The notes under the pieces are model-generated. The model was not told the origin of the DNA and did no database searches. It saw nothing but the letters and a program-made list of their open reading frames with translations. The position numbers were made by a program, and so were the translations under genes. A stretch of DNA of 64,000 nt from contig NZ_JAPMLM010000065.1 of NCBI RefSeq assembly GCF_026410195.1, positions 31,869 through 95,868 of the forward strand, given 5' to 3'. Shown here piece by piece: positions 36,812 through 47,853 of this stretch; within the stretch, counting starts at the first letter, position 1, and every line of letters begins with the position of its first letter. Origin of the DNA: Xanthomarina sp. F2636L (lineage in GTDB: Bacteria; Bacteroidota; Bacteroidia; Flavobacteriales; Flavobacteriaceae).

Positions 36812-39800
36812 ATGGCAAGAAAACAAGATAAGAATACAGTACAGAGATTTAATAAAATCTCCATTGGTTTAGCATCACCAGAATCTATTTTAGCAGAATC
36901 TCGAGGTGAAGTTTTAAAACCTGAAACTATCAATTATCGAACTCATAAACCAGAACGTGATGGTTTATTTTGTGAGCGTATTTTTGGACCTGTAAAGGAT
37001 TACGAATGTGCTTGTGGAAAATATAAAAGAATTCGCTACAAAGGAATTATTTGCGACCGTTGTGGTGTAGAAGTAACAGAAAAGAAAGTACGTAGAGACA
37101 GAGTAGGACATATTAATTTAGTAGTTCCTGTTGCCCATATCTGGTACTTCCGTTCTTTACCAAATAAAATAGGTTACCTTCTTGGCTTACCATCTAAGAA
37201 ATTAGATATGATTATTTATTACGAACGTTACGTAGTAATTCAAGCCGGTATTGCTAACAACGCCGAAGGAGAACCAGTACAAAAAATGGATTTCTTAACA
37301 GAAGAAGAATACTTAAATATTCTTGAAACACTTCCAAAAGAAAACCAATATTTAGACGATTCAGACCCTAATAAGTTTATTGCAAAAATGGGTGCTGAGT
37401 GTTTAATCGATTTATTAGCTAGAATAGACTTAGACACCTTATCATTCGAATTAAGGCATAAAGCTAATACTGAAACGTCTAAACAGCGTAAAACAGAAGC
37501 CTTAAAAAGACTTCAAGTTGTTGAAGCACTTCGTGAATCAAATGAGAACAGAGAAAATCGTCCTGAATGGATGATTATGAAAGTTGTGCCAATCATTCCA
37601 CCAGAATTACGTCCTTTAGTACCACTAGATGGAGGTCGTTTTGCAACGTCTGATTTAAATGACTTGTATCGTCGTGTAATTATTAGAAACAATCGTCTTA
37701 AAAGACTTGTTGAAATAAAAGCACCAGAAGTTATTTTACGTAACGAAAAACGTATGTTACAGGAATCTGTAGATTCATTATTCGATAATACACGTAAATC
37801 TTCAGCTGTAAAAACAGATTCTAACAGACCTTTAAAATCTTTATCAGATTCATTAAAGGGTAAACAAGGTCGTTTCCGTCAAAACTTACTAGGTAAGCGT
37901 GTGGATTATTCTGCTCGTTCGGTAATTGTTGTTGGACCTGAATTAAGATTATTTGAATGTGGATTGCCTAAAAATATGGCAGCTGAACTTTACAAACCTT
38001 TTGTAATTAGAAAATTAATTGAAAGAGGAATTGTAAAAACGGTAAAATCTGCAAAGAAAATTATAGATAGAAGAGAACCTGTAGTGTGGGATATTTTAGA
38101 AAATGTTTTAAAAGGACATCCAGTTCTTTTAAATCGTGCTCCTACCTTACACAGATTAGGTATTCAAGCTTTCCAACCTAAATTAATTGAAGGTAAAGCT
38201 ATTCAGTTACATCCATTAGCAACTACGGCATTTAATGCCGATTTTGATGGTGACCAGATGGCTGTTCACTTACCATTGGGGCCAGAGGCTATTTTGGAAA
38301 CTCAATTGTTAATGTTGGCTTCTCATAATATCTTAAACCCTGCCAATGGGTCACCAGTAGCTGTACCATCTCAAGATATGGTTCTTGGTTTATATTATAT
38401 GACCAAAGAGCGTGTGTCTACTACAGATGTGCCAATTAAAGGAGAAGGTTTAACATTCTATTCTCCAGAAGAAGTAGTTATTGCTTATAATGAGAAGCGT
38501 GTTGATTTAAATGCTTCAATTAAAGTTAGAACATATGACTTTGATGAATCAGGAGAATTGTCTCTACAAATTATACCAACAACTGTAGGACGTGTATTGT
38601 TTAACTTACATGTACCTCATACTGCTGGATATGTGAATGAAGTACTTACTAAAAAATCTTTAAGAAGTATTATTGGTAAGATTTTAGAAGTAACTTCTGT
38701 ACCTGAAACAGCAGATTTCTTAGATGAAATTAAAAACTTAGGATATAGTTTTGCCTTTAAAGGTGGATTATCCTTTAGTTTAGGAGATATTATTATCCCA
38801 CCAGAAAAGCAAAGCATGATTGACAAGGCCAATGGTCTGGTTGATGGTATTATGGGTAACTATAACATGGGACTTATTACTAATAACGAACGTTATAACC
38901 AAGTTATTGATATCTGGACTTCAACAAACGCAGAATTGACAGAATTGTCTATGAAACGTATTCGTGAAGATCAACAAGGATTTAACTCAGTATATATGAT
39001 GCTTGACTCTGGGGCTCGTGGATCTAAAGAACAGATTCGTCAGCTTACAGGAATGCGTGGATTAATGGCTAAGCCTAAAAAATCTACTGCAGGAGGTGGA
39101 GAAATTATTGAAAACCCAATTCTTTCTAACTTTAAAGAAGGACTTTCAATTTTAGAATACTTTATTTCAACTCACGGTGCTCGTAAAGGTCTTGCCGATA
39201 CAGCACTTAAAACAGCAGATGCTGGATACTTAACTCGTCGTCTAGTAGACGTGTCTCAAGATGTTATTGTAAACAGTGAAGACTGTGGAACGCTTAGAGG
39301 AGTAGAAGTTACACCATTAAAGAAAAACGATGAAATAGTTGAGCCTTTAAAGGATAGAATTATTGGTAGAATTTCTTTAAATGATGTTTACGATCCTTTA
39401 ACAGACGAATTACTTGTTGCTTCTGGAGACTTAATAGACGAAGTAGTTGGAAAAGCTATTGAAAACTCACCAATAGAATCTGTAGAAGTACGTTCTCCTT
39501 TAACTTGTGAAGCTAAAAAAGGAATTTGTACTAAATGTTATGGTCGTAACTTGGCTACCAATAAAATGGTACAACGTGGAGAAGCAGTAGGAGTTGTGGC
39601 AGCACAATCTATTGGAGAACCTGGAACACAGTTAACATTACGTACATTCCACGTAGGTGGTATTGCAGGAAACATTTCAGAAGAAAATAAATTAACAGTT
39701 AAGTTTAATGGAATTGCCGAAATTGACGATTTAAAAACTGTAAAAGGTGAAAATAGTCAAGGCGAAACAGTAAATATTGTTATTTCTCGTACGTCTGAGT

Positions 39801-41113
39801 TGAAACTGGTTGATAAGAAAACAGGTATCACTTTAAGTACTAATAACATTCCTTATGGCTCATCCATTTTTGTTAAGAATGGTGAAGAAGTTAAAAAAGG
39901 AGATGTTGTTTGTTCTTGGGATCCATATAACGGAGTAATTATTTCAGAATTTGCCGGAAAAGTACGTTACGAAAATATTGAACAAGGTATTACATACCAA
40001 GTTGAAATAGATGAACAAACTGGTTTCCAAGAAAAAGTAATTTCTGAATCTAGAAATAAAAAGTTAATCCCAACACTTCATATTGAAGACTCTAAGGGAG
40101 AGACTATCCGTTCATACAACCTACCAGTTGGAGCGCATTTAATGATTGACGATGGAGATAAGATTAAAGTTGGTAAGATTTTAGTTAAAATTCCACGTAA
40201 ATCTGCTAAATCTGGAGATATTACAGGAGGTTTACCTCGTGTAACAGAATTATTTGAAGCTCGTAATCCTTCTAATCCAGCTGTTGTAAGTGCTATAGAT
40301 GGCGTGGTTTCTTTTGGAAAAATAAAAAGAGGTAATCGTGAGATTATTATAGAATCTAAATTAGGAGACATTAAAAAATACTTAGTTAAATTATCGAATC
40401 AGATTCTTGTTCAAGAAAACGATTTCGTTAAAGCTGGTATGCCTCTTTCTGATGGATCTATTACTCCTAACGATATCTTGAATATTAAAGGACCTTCAGC
40501 TGTACAACAGTACTTGGTAAATGAAGTGCAAGAAGTTTACCGTTTGCAAGGTGTAAAGATTAACGATAAGCATTTTGAAGTTGTTGTAAGACAAATGATG
40601 CGTAAAGTTAGAATTATAGACTCTGGAGACACTACATTCTTAGAAGATCAATTAGTTCATAAATCAGATTTCATTGAAGAAAATGATGAAGTATTTGGAA
40701 TGAAAGTAGTTGAAGATGCTGGAGATTCAGCAACTATAAAACCTGGTCAAATTATTTCACCTCGTGATTTAAGAGATGAGAATTCTATTCTTTTAAGAGA
40801 AGATAAGAAACTTATTGCTGCTAGAGATGCACAACCTGCAACTGCAACACCTATTTTACAAGGTATTACTAGAGCATCTTTACAAACTAAATCGTTTATT
40901 TCTGCAGCATCGTTCCAGGAAACTACAAAAGTTCTTAACGAAGCAGCTGTAAATGGTAAAGTGGATAATTTAGAAGGACTAAAAGAAAATGTAATTGTAG
41001 GTCATAGAATTCCAGCAGGAACAGGAATGAGAACTTATGAGAATATTATTGTTGGTTCTAAAGAAGAATTCGACGAAATGATGCAAGCAAAACAAGAAGT
41101 TAATTACAATTAA
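36812..41113 (+). CDS. rpoC: RNA polymerase subunit beta'
   Basis: 1433 residues. N-terminal zinc ribbon [20 protein letters not shown] (about 67-86), the catalytic [12 protein letters not shown] (about 472-483), second zinc site with [20 protein letters not shown], and trigger-loop region [23 protein letters not shown]. Complete and unsplit. Followed by a terminator. Confidence 0.98.
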   Translation: MARKQDKNTVQRFNKISIGLASPESILAESRGEVLKPETINYRTHKPERDGLFCERIFGPVKDYECACGKYKRIRYKGIICDRCGVEVTEKKVRRDRVGHINLVVPVAHIWYFRSLPNKIGYLLGLPSKKLDMIIYYERYVVIQAGIANNAEGEPVQKMDFLTEEEYLNILETLPKENQYLDDSDPNKFIAKMGAECLIDLLARIDLDTLSFELRHKANTETSKQRKTEALKRLQVVEALRESNENRENRPEWMIMKVVPIIPPELRPLVPLDGGRFATSDLNDLYRRVIIRNNRLKRLVEIKAPEVILRNEKRMLQESVDSLFDNTRKSSAVKTDSNRPLKSLSDSLKGKQGRFRQNLLGKRVDYSARSVIVVGPELRLFECGLPKNMAAELYKPFVIRKLIERGIVKTVKSAKKIIDRREPVVWDILENVLKGHPVLLNRAPTLHRLGIQAFQPKLIEGKAIQLHPLATTAFNADFDGDQMAVHLPLGPEAILETQLLMLASHNILNPANGSPVAVPSQDMVLGLYYMTKERVSTTDVPIKGEGLTFYSPEEVVIAYNEKRVDLNASIKVRTYDFDESGELSLQIIPTTVGRVLFNLHVPHTAGYVNEVLTKKSLRSIIGKILEVTSVPETADFLDEIKNLGYSFAFKGGLSFSLGDIIIPPEKQSMIDKANGLVDGIMGNYNMGLITNNERYNQVIDIWTSTNAELTELSMKRIREDQQGFNSVYMMLDSGARGSKEQIRQLTGMRGLMAKPKKSTAGGGEIIENPILSNFKEGLSILEYFISTHGARKGLADTALKTADAGYLTRRLVDVSQDVIVNSEDCGTLRGVEVTPLKKNDEIVEPLKDRIIGRISLNDVYDPLTDELLVASGDLIDEVVGKAIENSPIESVEVRSPLTCEAKKGICTKCYGRNLATNKMVQRGEAVGVVAAQSIGEPGTQLTLRTFHVGGIAGNISEENKLTVKFNGIAEIDDLKTVKGENSQGETVNIVISRTSELKLVDKKTGITLSTNNIPYGSSIFVKNGEEVKKGDVVCSWDPYNGVIISEFAGKVRYENIEQGITYQVEIDEQTGFQEKVISESRNKKLIPTLHIEDSKGETIRSYNLPVGAHLMIDDGDKIKVGKILVKIPRKSAKSGDITGGLPRVTELFEARNPSNPAVVSAIDGVVSFGKIKRGNREIIIESKLGDIKKYLVKLSNQILVQENDFVKAGMPLSDGSITPNDILNIKGPSAVQQYLVNEVQEVYRLQGVKINDKHFEVVVRQMMRKVRIIDSGDTTFLEDQLVHKSDFIEENDEVFGMKVVEDAGDSATIKPGQIISPRDLRDENSILLREDKKLIAARDAQPATATPILQGITRASLQTKSFISAASFQETTKVLNEAAVNGKVDNLEGLKENVIVGHRIPAGTGMRTYENIIVGSKEEFDEMMQAKQEVNYN

Positions 41114-41145
41114 TTTTTTGGTATTCATTCAATAATAAATAATTA

Positions 41146-41177
41146 AAAGAATCCTGCTATTGCAGGATTCTTTGTTT
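41146..41177 (+). terminator. rpoC terminator
   Basis: AAAGAATCCTGC-TATT-GCAGGATTCTTT then GTTT. Nearly the same stem as the rpsU terminator at 26553. Only 16 bases separate it from the next start codon, so some read-through into the DUF3467 gene is possible. Confidence 0.75.
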
Positions 41178-41192
41178 AAAACTATACATATT

Positions 41193-41510
41193 ATGTCAGA
41201 CGAAAAAAAACAACAAAAACCAGGACAAATTAATATTGAATTAGATGAAAAGGTTGCAGAAGGAACCTATTCTAACTTAGCAATTATTAACCATTCTGTA
41301 TCAGAATTTGTTATCGATTTTGTAAGCATCATGCCTGGAACCCCTAAAAGCAAAGTCAAATCTAGAATCATTTTAACGCCACAACATGCGAAACGTTTAT
41401 TAAAAGCATTAAGCGATAATGTAAATAAATTTGAAGGCGCCCATGGTGAAATTAAAGATTACGAGCAACCACCAATTCCATTAAACTTTGGTCCAACTGG
41501 TGAAGCATAA
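41193..41510 (+). CDS. DUF3467 protein
   Basis: 105 residues from ATG 41193 (the earlier in-frame ATG at 41160 lies within the rpoC terminator). Family landmarks: INIELDEKVAEGTYSNLAIINHS, FVIDFVSIMPG, VKSRIILTPQHAKRLLKAL. Conserved in Bacteroidota next to rpoC; function not established. Soluble, with a beta-rich core and a flexible proline-rich tail. Confidence 0.85.
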   Translation: MSDEKKQQKPGQINIELDEKVAEGTYSNLAIINHSVSEFVIDFVSIMPGTPKSKVKSRIILTPQHAKRLLKALSDNVNKFEGAHGEIKDYEQPPIPLNFGPTGEA

Positions 41511-41525
41511 AAAAAATCAGGCAAT

Positions 41526-41563
41526 AAAAAAATCCCATTGAATTAATTCAATGGGATTTTTTT
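41526..41563. terminator. Bidirectional terminator
   Basis: AAAAAAATCCCATTGAA / TTCAATGGGATTTTTTT, near-perfect 38-base palindrome between convergent genes. Confidence 0.92.
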
Positions 41564-41583
41564 AATAAATTTTGTTTTTATAA

Positions 41584-43203
41584 CTAATGAACAATTACTT
41601 TAATTATTTGTTGATGTATTTGATTTTCAATTTTCACAAAATATAATCCTGATTGTAAATTCGAGACTTCTAAATTTTTGCCATTAAAATTCTTAGTGTT
41701 ATAAATTTTTTGCCCAGAAACATTATGAATTGTAATAGAAATATTTTTCTGAATAGAATTAAAATGTAAAGTTTTATTATAAACAGGATTATTAATTGAA
41801 ACGTAATTATTTGAATTTTCAAAATTAGATATTGATAAATTTTGAATGCAAGTTTCAGAGTTGCTATTAATATCTTCAATTATAGTACCTGGAGTTAAAT
41901 CTTTGCCTTCAAAAGCAGGATAATCTTTTGGATATTTCTCACCTCTAAATATTGTGTTATCCCTAAAAATTTCTAATTCAGTTTCAAATTGATTATGAAT
42001 TACAGAACCTACAGGGTTTCTATAAATCCAAACAATATTACCATTTAAGTCCATTTCTGTTAATCTACCTTTTGCTGTTTCACAAAGCATCATGTTTCCA
42101 TTGGGTAAAGCTTGTACTCCAGACTTTTTTAATTCTACAACGGTTTCACCTAAAATATCTCCACTCCATGACCAAAAATAATCAGCTGGTAAAAACGCGT
42201 CATTGTTTAAAAGGTATTCATTATTAATATCTAATTCTGGTGCAATTAGATGAATAGCACTATGGGTTTGTGTGCCATTTTGATCGTTATTGAATACAGT
42301 TATTTTTCCTTCGTGCAAATAATCGTTTTTAACCCACTTGGCGTCATGCTGTTCAAATAGCTTTCTATCTGCTGCAGTTCCTTGTCTATATACTTCGGGA
42401 TTTCCCCAACGCCAAAGAAAATCGCCACCTTTTCCAGAATTTCCTCCAGTATGTCCAGCAGCTTCAATTGTTGTTGTGCTATGGTCAATAACATAAATCT
42501 CACCCATACTCTTGGCAGATAGGATAATGTGGTCTAAATTGCTATTATATGCCACACTATTAATATGTAACCAGTCAGAATGGTTCATATTATAATCTTC
42601 GTAGTTAAAATCTACCAATTCTGGGTGTGCAACAACATCCCCATAATTAGCTGCACTAGCATTGAAATCTTGAATAATATGATCAAGAAAACGCCATTCC
42701 CACACAATATTAACCTGATTTGTGCCTATTGGTTGGAGTTCTATTACTTTTTCAGATTTCAATGTTCCATTAAGTAATAGGGGATTTTTGCCTAAATCAA
42801 TTTGTTCTGTCTCAGTAACATTGTCTTTTACTAAACATAAAATATTCCCATTTGGAAGTGGTTCTATATCATGATGTTGTCTAATTCCGATTGCACTCAG
42901 ACTGAATTGCCAAATAATATTGTTATCCCAATCTCTAATTTCTAAGCCTTGTTGGCCTGCTCTTAATAAATTTCCATTTTCAAGAAGATAACAAGTTAAA
43001 GCAGGGTTGCTTGAAAAATCCCATGTATTTATAACTTGTCCACAGTTATCTATTAAATATACTAATGTATTTTTCTCAGGAGTAAATAATGTATAACCAT
43101 CATAAGAGTCCTCTTCGTGTTGCAATAATCCAACAGTTTCTTGACTAAAAAGATTGGTTGTAAGCGCAAGTAAAAAAAAGATTTTAATAAATAAGTATTT
43201 CAT
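41584..43203 (-). CDS. Arylsulfotransferase (ASST)-like protein with T9SS domain
   Basis: 539 residues. Signal peptide (ends NLFSQ, about 21). The body has the repeated six-bladed-propeller pattern of ASST proteins: YTLFTPEKNTLVYLIDNCGQVINTW, LENGNLLRAG, QHHDIEPLPNGNILCLV (histidines about 109-110), HSDWLHINSV, EQHDAKWV, LPNGNMMLCETAKGRLTEMD. The last 70 residues (SINNPVYNKTLHFNS ... NLQSGLYFVKIE) are a T9SS sorting domain. Bacterial ASSTs move sulfate between phenolic compounds in the periplasm; here the protein would be outside the cell, and activity is not assured. Single reverse gene. Confidence 0.8.
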   Translation of the reverse strand: MKYLFIKIFFLLALTTNLFSQETVGLLQHEEDSYDGYTLFTPEKNTLVYLIDNCGQVINTWDFSSNPALTCYLLENGNLLRAGQQGLEIRDWDNNIIWQFSLSAIGIRQHHDIEPLPNGNILCLVKDNVTETEQIDLGKNPLLLNGTLKSEKVIELQPIGTNQVNIVWEWRFLDHIIQDFNASAANYGDVVAHPELVDFNYEDYNMNHSDWLHINSVAYNSNLDHIILSAKSMGEIYVIDHSTTTIEAAGHTGGNSGKGGDFLWRWGNPEVYRQGTAADRKLFEQHDAKWVKNDYLHEGKITVFNNDQNGTQTHSAIHLIAPELDINNEYLLNNDAFLPADYFWSWSGDILGETVVELKKSGVQALPNGNMMLCETAKGRLTEMDLNGNIVWIYRNPVGSVIHNQFETELEIFRDNTIFRGEKYPKDYPAFEGKDLTPGTIIEDINSNSETCIQNLSISNFENSNNYVSINNPVYNKTLHFNSIQKNISITIHNVSGQKIYNTKNFNGKNLEVSNLQSGLYFVKIENQIHQQIIKVIVH

Positions 43204-43288
43204 GTTTAATTTTGGTAATTTTAATTAAAAGTGAAATTACAACTTTAAGTTAAAACATGAAGAATATATAATATATAAATATGAAACT

Positions 43289-43522
43289 TTAACAGGCTTC
43301 TTTTTTATTCAAACAATAATCTAATGCTCCAGAAGGGCATTTTTTTATCTGATTGATAATTTTTTTAGTAGAAGCACCATCAAGGTCTATCCAAGGAATT
43401 ACAGAATCCCTAAAGACGTTTGAAAGTTCTTTTGCACAACGCTCGGCATGAATGCAAACTTTTGGATTGTAGGTTACAGTAATATCATTATTACTGAAAA
43501 CATTTGGGTTGTTTGTTTCCAT
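43289..43522 (-). CDS. Divergent 4Fe-4S mono-cluster protein (YjdI-type)
   Basis: 77 residues. Cysteine pattern KVCIHAERCAKEL (about 22-34) and KKCPSGALDYCL (about 61-72), the layout of the small YjdI/Fer4_19 ferredoxin-like family. Probably carries one iron-sulfur cluster; partner unknown. No neighbour on the same strand within 80 bases, so probably its own unit. Confidence 0.8.
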   Translation of the reverse strand: METNNPNVFSNNDITVTYNPKVCIHAERCAKELSNVFRDSVIPWIDLDGASTKKIINQIKKCPSGALDYCLNKKEAC

Positions 43523-43665
43523 AAGTAGATCATTTTTTGGGGTTATGATTCTAATTTATATGTGAAAATTTAAGAATATGAAAACTTAATATCACGATTA
43601 AATGTATTAAAAATTCGATTAAAAACAATATAAAATGAATTTATTCGATGAAATACATACGGATT

Positions 43666-45255
43666 TTAGCTAAACTCTGAGGTAAAGTGGAATTTAATAT
43701 TAGGATATTTCTGTTGCGTCATTTGTAAAGAAAACGGAGAATCTGCTAAAAACACCAGTTGATTTTGTTTGTCTTTGGCTATAAATCGTTGTTTGACTCT
43801 TAAAAACTCTTTATATTCATCACTCTTAGGGTCTTTAGCTTCAATCCAACAAGCTTTATGAACATTTAGATTTTCATAAGTACATTTTGCTCCATATTCA
43901 TGCTCAAGTCTGTATTGAATCACTTCGTATTGTAGAGCACCAACAGTACCAATAACTTTTCTTCCATTTAACTCTAAAGTAAATAATTGAGCAACACCCT
44001 CGTCCATTAATTGATCGATACCTTTAAATAATTGTTTCGATTTTAAAGGATCAGCATTATTAATATATCTAAAATGCTCAGGAGAAAAGCTGGGAACACC
44101 TTTATAATTTAAAATTTCACCTTCAGTTAGTGTATCTCCAATTTTAAAAGTTCCAGTATCTTGAAGTCCAACAATATCTCCTGGGAATGAGATATCAACA
44201 ATCTCTTTCTTTTCAGCAAAAAAAGCATTAGGACTTGAAAACTTAACTTTTTTATTTTTTCTTACATGTAAATAAGATACATTACGCTTAAATTCTCCAG
44301 AAACAATTTTAACAAATGCTAAGCGATTTCTATGATTGGGATCCATGTTGGCATGAATTTTAAAAACAAACCCTGTAAAATTCTTTTCTTCAGGTTTTAC
44401 CAATCTTTCTTCACTTTGTTTAGGTCTTGGTTTGGGAGCAATTTCCACAAAACAGTCTAATAATTCTCTGACACCAAAATTATTTAATGCCGAACCAAAA
44501 AAGACAGGTTGTTGTTTACCTTCTAAATATTCTTGTTTATCGAATGTTGGATAAATTCCTTCAACTAAATCAATTTCTTCACGTAAAGTTTTTGCAGCTT
44601 TATCACCAACAAGTTTGTTTAATTCGGGAGACTGTAAATCAGAAATTTCTATAGTTTCTTCAATATCTTTTCTGCTATCTCCACTAAAGAGGTTGACATT
44701 TTTTTCCCATAAATTATAAATGCCTTTAAAGTCGTAACCCATTCCAATAGGAAAGCTTAATGGAACTACATGTAGTCCTAATTTCTGTTCAACTTCATCT
44801 AACAAATCGAAAGCATCTTTTCCTTCACGGTCCATTTTATTAATAAAAACAATCATGGGAATATTACGCATTCTACAAACCTCCACTAGTTTTTCAGTTT
44901 GTTCCTCAACACCTTTTGCTACGTCTATAACAACAATAACACTATCTACTGCCGTTAAAGTTCTAAAAGTATCTTCAGCAAAATCCTTATGTCCAGGAGT
45001 GTCAAGAATATTAATTTTAATGCCATCATATTCAAAAGCAAGTACAGACGTTGCAACCGAAATTCCACGCTGACGTTCAATTTCCATAAAGTCACTAGTA
45101 GCTCCTTTTTTTATTTTATTGCTTTTTACAGCTCCAGCTTCCTGGATGGCTCCACCAAAGAGTAATAATTTTTCAGTTAGTGTTGTTTTTCCGGCATCAG
45201 GATGCGATATAATACCAAAGGTTCTTCGTCTGTTAATTTCTTTAATAAAACTCAT
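43666..45255 (-). CDS. prfC: Peptide chain release factor 3
   Basis: 529 residues from ATG 45255 (MSFIKEINRRRTFGIISHPDAGKTTLTEKLL in segments); the upstream extension lacks family similarity. GTPase motifs SHPDAGKTT, GISVATSV switch, DTPGHKDFAEDT, NKMDREGKD. RF3 recycles RF1/RF2 from the ribosome. Divergent from idi with a 126-base gap. Confidence 0.95.
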   Translation of the reverse strand: MSFIKEINRRRTFGIISHPDAGKTTLTEKLLLFGGAIQEAGAVKSNKIKKGATSDFMEIERQRGISVATSVLAFEYDGIKINILDTPGHKDFAEDTFRTLTAVDSVIVVIDVAKGVEEQTEKLVEVCRMRNIPMIVFINKMDREGKDAFDLLDEVEQKLGLHVVPLSFPIGMGYDFKGIYNLWEKNVNLFSGDSRKDIEETIEISDLQSPELNKLVGDKAAKTLREEIDLVEGIYPTFDKQEYLEGKQQPVFFGSALNNFGVRELLDCFVEIAPKPRPKQSEERLVKPEEKNFTGFVFKIHANMDPNHRNRLAFVKIVSGEFKRNVSYLHVRKNKKVKFSSPNAFFAEKKEIVDISFPGDIVGLQDTGTFKIGDTLTEGEILNYKGVPSFSPEHFRYINNADPLKSKQLFKGIDQLMDEGVAQLFTLELNGRKVIGTVGALQYEVIQYRLEHEYGAKCTYENLNVHKACWIEAKDPKSDEYKEFLRVKQRFIAKDKQNQLVFLADSPFSLQMTQQKYPNIKFHFTSEFS

Positions 45256-45381
45256 ATTATTCTTGCAAATGGGTTGCAAAGATACTATTATTAAGCACAA
45301 AATAAATGATTGTTTTACCAGCTTTTTAATTTTATGAAAAGTTTGACGTATTTTTAATGTTTTGATTGGTATTTTTACACT

Positions 45382-45909
45382 ATGATTGAAGAACAAGTAA
45401 TTTTAGTAAACGAAAACGATGAGCAAATTGGTTTAATGCCAAAATTGGAGGCACATGAAAAGGCTTTATTACATCGTGCATTTTCTGTTTTTGTTTTTAA
45501 CGACGATAATCAATTAATGTTGCAACAACGAGCAGCGCATAAATATCATTCACCAAAATTGTGGGCTAACACTTGCTGTAGTCATCAAAGAGATGGAGAG
45601 TCTAATATTGCAGCAGGGAAACGTAGGTTACAGGAAGAAATGGGCTTTAAAACAGCTTTGGAAGAATCTATTTCTTTTATTTATAAAGCACCTTTTGATA
45701 ACGGATTAACCGAACACGAGTTCGATCATATTTTGTTAGGAAAATATAATGATGCTCCAATTATTAATCCAGATGAAGTTTTAGATTGGAAATGGATGTC
45801 GTTAGAGGCTATTGAGGAAGATATCCAAATTCATCCAGAAATATACACAGAATGGTTTAAAATAATATTCGATAAATTCTACGAACATATAAATATTACT
45901 AAAAGATGA
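45382..45909 (+). CDS. idi: Isopentenyl-diphosphate delta-isomerase, type I
   Basis: 175 residues. Nudix-like type I IDI: LHRAFSVFVFND, NTCCSHQRDGES with the catalytic cysteine, the Nudix-box-like RRLQEEMGF, EHEFDHILLG and YTEWFKIIFD near the end. Interconverts IPP and DMAPP for isoprenoids. Its stop overlaps the next start by four bases (ATGA), implying coupled translation with the PTPS-like gene. Confidence 0.93.
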   Translation: MIEEQVILVNENDEQIGLMPKLEAHEKALLHRAFSVFVFNDDNQLMLQQRAAHKYHSPKLWANTCCSHQRDGESNIAAGKRRLQEEMGFKTALEESISFIYKAPFDNGLTEHEFDHILLGKYNDAPIINPDEVLDWKWMSLEAIEEDIQIHPEIYTEWFKIIFDKFYEHINITKR

Positions 45910-46316
45910 AGGTAACCGTTAGTAGAAAAGGGCATTTTAATGCTGCACATAGACTGTACAGGAAAGAGTGGAGCGATGAAAAAAATAATGCTATTTTTGG
46001 CAAATGTAACAACGCTAATTATCATGGACATAATTATGAAATTATTGTAAGTGTTACGGGCGAAATTGATAAGGAAACAGGTTACGTTATCGATATGAAG
46101 ATTTTAAAAGATCTTATTAGGGAAGAAGTTGAAGAAGCTTTCGACCATAAAAACTTAAATGAAGACGTAGAAGCTTTTAAAGACTTGAATCCTACTGCCG
46201 AAAATATTGTGGTTGTAATTTATAATAAACTGAAACCACGACTTAAATCAAATTTAAAACTAGAAGTTACACTGTACGAAACTCCACGTAATTATGTAAG
46301 CTATTCAGGAGAATAG
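45906..46316 (+). CDS. 6-carboxytetrahydropterin synthase / PTPS family
   Basis: 136 residues. Zinc histidines in GHFNAAHRLYR (about 7-17) and NYHGHNYE (about 38-45), catalytic cysteine in FGKCNNANY (about 31-39), late Glu-rich ETPRNYVSY. Could be QueD (queuosine) or a pterin synthase; no que genes nearby decide this. Coupled to idi. Confidence 0.9.
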   Translation: MKVTVSRKGHFNAAHRLYRKEWSDEKNNAIFGKCNNANYHGHNYEIIVSVTGEIDKETGYVIDMKILKDLIREEVEEAFDHKNLNEDVEAFKDLNPTAENIVVVIYNKLKPRLKSNLKLEVTLYETPRNYVSYSGE

Positions 46317-46366
46317 TATAGTAAACCTGAACAGTTTTAATAACTTAGTAGGTTTTTTAGAATCAT

Positions 46367-47338
46367 ATGAAAGCCAATTTATACCCTATAAAATTCCATC
46401 CCATTTTAAAAGAAAAAATTTGGGGAGGAAAAAAACTTAAGCAACTTCTCAATAAAGATAGCAATTTACCCAATATTGGTGAAAGTTGGGAGATTAGTGA
46501 TGTAGAAGATGATACGTCTATAGTTGCCAATGGCCAATTGGAAAACCAATCTTTAAAACATCTTTTAAGCACCTATAAAGAAGAATTAATAGGTAAAAAG
46601 AATTATAAACAGTTTGGGAACAAGTTTCCGTTGCTTATTAAATTTATAGATGCGAAGCAAGATTTATCTATTCAATTACATCCTAATGATGAAATAGCTG
46701 CCAAACGTCATAATTCTTTTGGGAAAACAGAAATGTGGTATGTTATGCAAGCAGATCCAGATTCAAATCTAATTGTTGGGTTTAATCAAGAAATGTCTTC
46801 AGAATTATACTTAGAGCATCTACACAAAAAAACGCTAACCGAGATTTTAAATTTCGATAAAGTAAAAACAGGAGATACTTATTTTATAGAAGTAGGACGT
46901 ATTCATGCTATTGGAGCAGGAGTGTTATTAGCAGAAATTCAGCAAACTAGTGATGTAACTTATCGTGTTTACGATTGGGATCGTGTTGATGATAAAGGAA
47001 ATTTTCGAGAACTGCATAACGATTTGGCTTTAGAAGCTTTCGATTTTAACATGCCTGATAATTTTAGAATTGCATATAATAAGACAGAGAACAAATTAAA
47101 TAAGATGATTAGCTGCCCTTATTTTACTACTAATTTTTTAAAAATAAATAAAACAATAAACCTTGAAAACACATACGACTCATTTATTGTTTATATGTGT
47201 GTAGAAGGCGAGGCAATAATTTCAACAGGAGCTTATAAAGAACCCATTAAAAAAGGTGAAACCATTTTGATTCCGGCAAATATACAAGCGTTTGAAATTA
47301 CTTCTAAAAATGCTACACTATTAGAAGTTTATGTTTAA
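46367..47338 (+). CDS. Mannose-6-phosphate isomerase, class I (ManA-like)
   Basis: 323 residues. Cupin-type phosphomannose isomerase: KEKIWGGKKLK at the start, SIQLHPNDE (zinc ligands, about 102-110), FGKTEMWYVM, IHAIGAGVLLAEIQQTSDVTYRVYDWDR. Converts fructose-6-P and mannose-6-P for mannose-containing polysaccharides. Follows the PTPS gene after 50 bases. Confidence 0.92.
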   Translation: MKANLYPIKFHPILKEKIWGGKKLKQLLNKDSNLPNIGESWEISDVEDDTSIVANGQLENQSLKHLLSTYKEELIGKKNYKQFGNKFPLLIKFIDAKQDLSIQLHPNDEIAAKRHNSFGKTEMWYVMQADPDSNLIVGFNQEMSSELYLEHLHKKTLTEILNFDKVKTGDTYFIEVGRIHAIGAGVLLAEIQQTSDVTYRVYDWDRVDDKGNFRELHNDLALEAFDFNMPDNFRIAYNKTENKLNKMISCPYFTTNFLKINKTINLENTYDSFIVYMCVEGEAIISTGAYKEPIKKGETILIPANIQAFEITSKNATLLEVYV

Positions 47339-47366
47339 TTTTGCATCAAAATAAATTATAATTAAA

Positions 47367-47636
47367 ATGGCAAATAAGAGAGATTTAAAAAAAGACATCA
47401 ATTATGTGTTAGGAGACATTATTGAAGCAGTATACGTTTGGGAATATTCAAACACAGATAAAGACACAAAAAAGAGTGAAGCGATAATTGACGAAGCTAT
47501 TCTTACTTTCGATGAGCTAATTGTTAAGGTTAACGATAAATCTGTTGAAGATAAAAAAGCACACTTTAAAGCTATTAATAAAGAATTAGAAAACAAAGGA
47601 AGAGCTTTAATTGAAAAAATTAATAAACTAGGATAA
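47367..47636 (+). CDS. Small helical protein of unknown function
   Basis: 89 residues, charged and almost entirely alpha-helical (RDLKKDINYVLGDIIEAVYVWEY, DEAILTFDELIVKVND, AINKELENKGRALIEKINKL). No cysteines or signal peptide. Similar short proteins occur in Flavobacteriia as conserved hypotheticals. Probably cotranscribed with manA, 28 bases upstream. Confidence 0.65.
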   Translation: MANKRDLKKDINYVLGDIIEAVYVWEYSNTDKDTKKSEAIIDEAILTFDELIVKVNDKSVEDKKAHFKAINKELENKGRALIEKINKLG

Positions 47637-47652
47637 AAAAATAAAAAAATAG

Positions 47653-47682
47653 TTGCAAATTATATTTTCACGATTATATTTG
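47653..47682 (+). promoter_or_regulatory. Promoter of the second tRNA-Thr gene
   Basis: TTG (47653-47655), 19-base spacer, TATATTTG (47675-47682), eleven bases before the mature tRNA. No attenuator-like hairpin in the leader, unlike the copy at 27978. Confidence 0.8.
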
Positions 47683-47693
47683 CATCTTGTTTT

Positions 47694-47767
47694 GCCGATG
47701 TAGCTCAGCTGGCTAGAGCAGCTGATTTGTAATCAGCAGGTCGTGGGTTCGAGTCCCTCCATCGGCT
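47694..47767 (+). tRNA. tRNA-Thr (TGT), second copy
   Basis: Identical 74-base sequence to 27978-28051; stands alone with its own promoter and terminator. Confidence 0.97.
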
Positions 47768-47775
47768 CTAAAAAT

Positions 47776-47807
47776 AAAGTTCAGTAGAAATACTGGACTT
47801 TTTTGTT
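47776..47807 (+). terminator. Terminator after the second tRNA-Thr
   Basis: AGTTCAGTA-GAAA-TACTGGACT (nine pairs, one G-U) then TTTTTTG. Confidence 0.85.
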
Positions 47808-47853
47808 TTAGTTCAATTTTGAAATCTTATAGGGATTATAATTTAACAATAAC

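Noticed and set aside
45256..45396. 47-residue extension of prfC
   Set aside because: No RF3 similarity; occupies the divergent promoter region.
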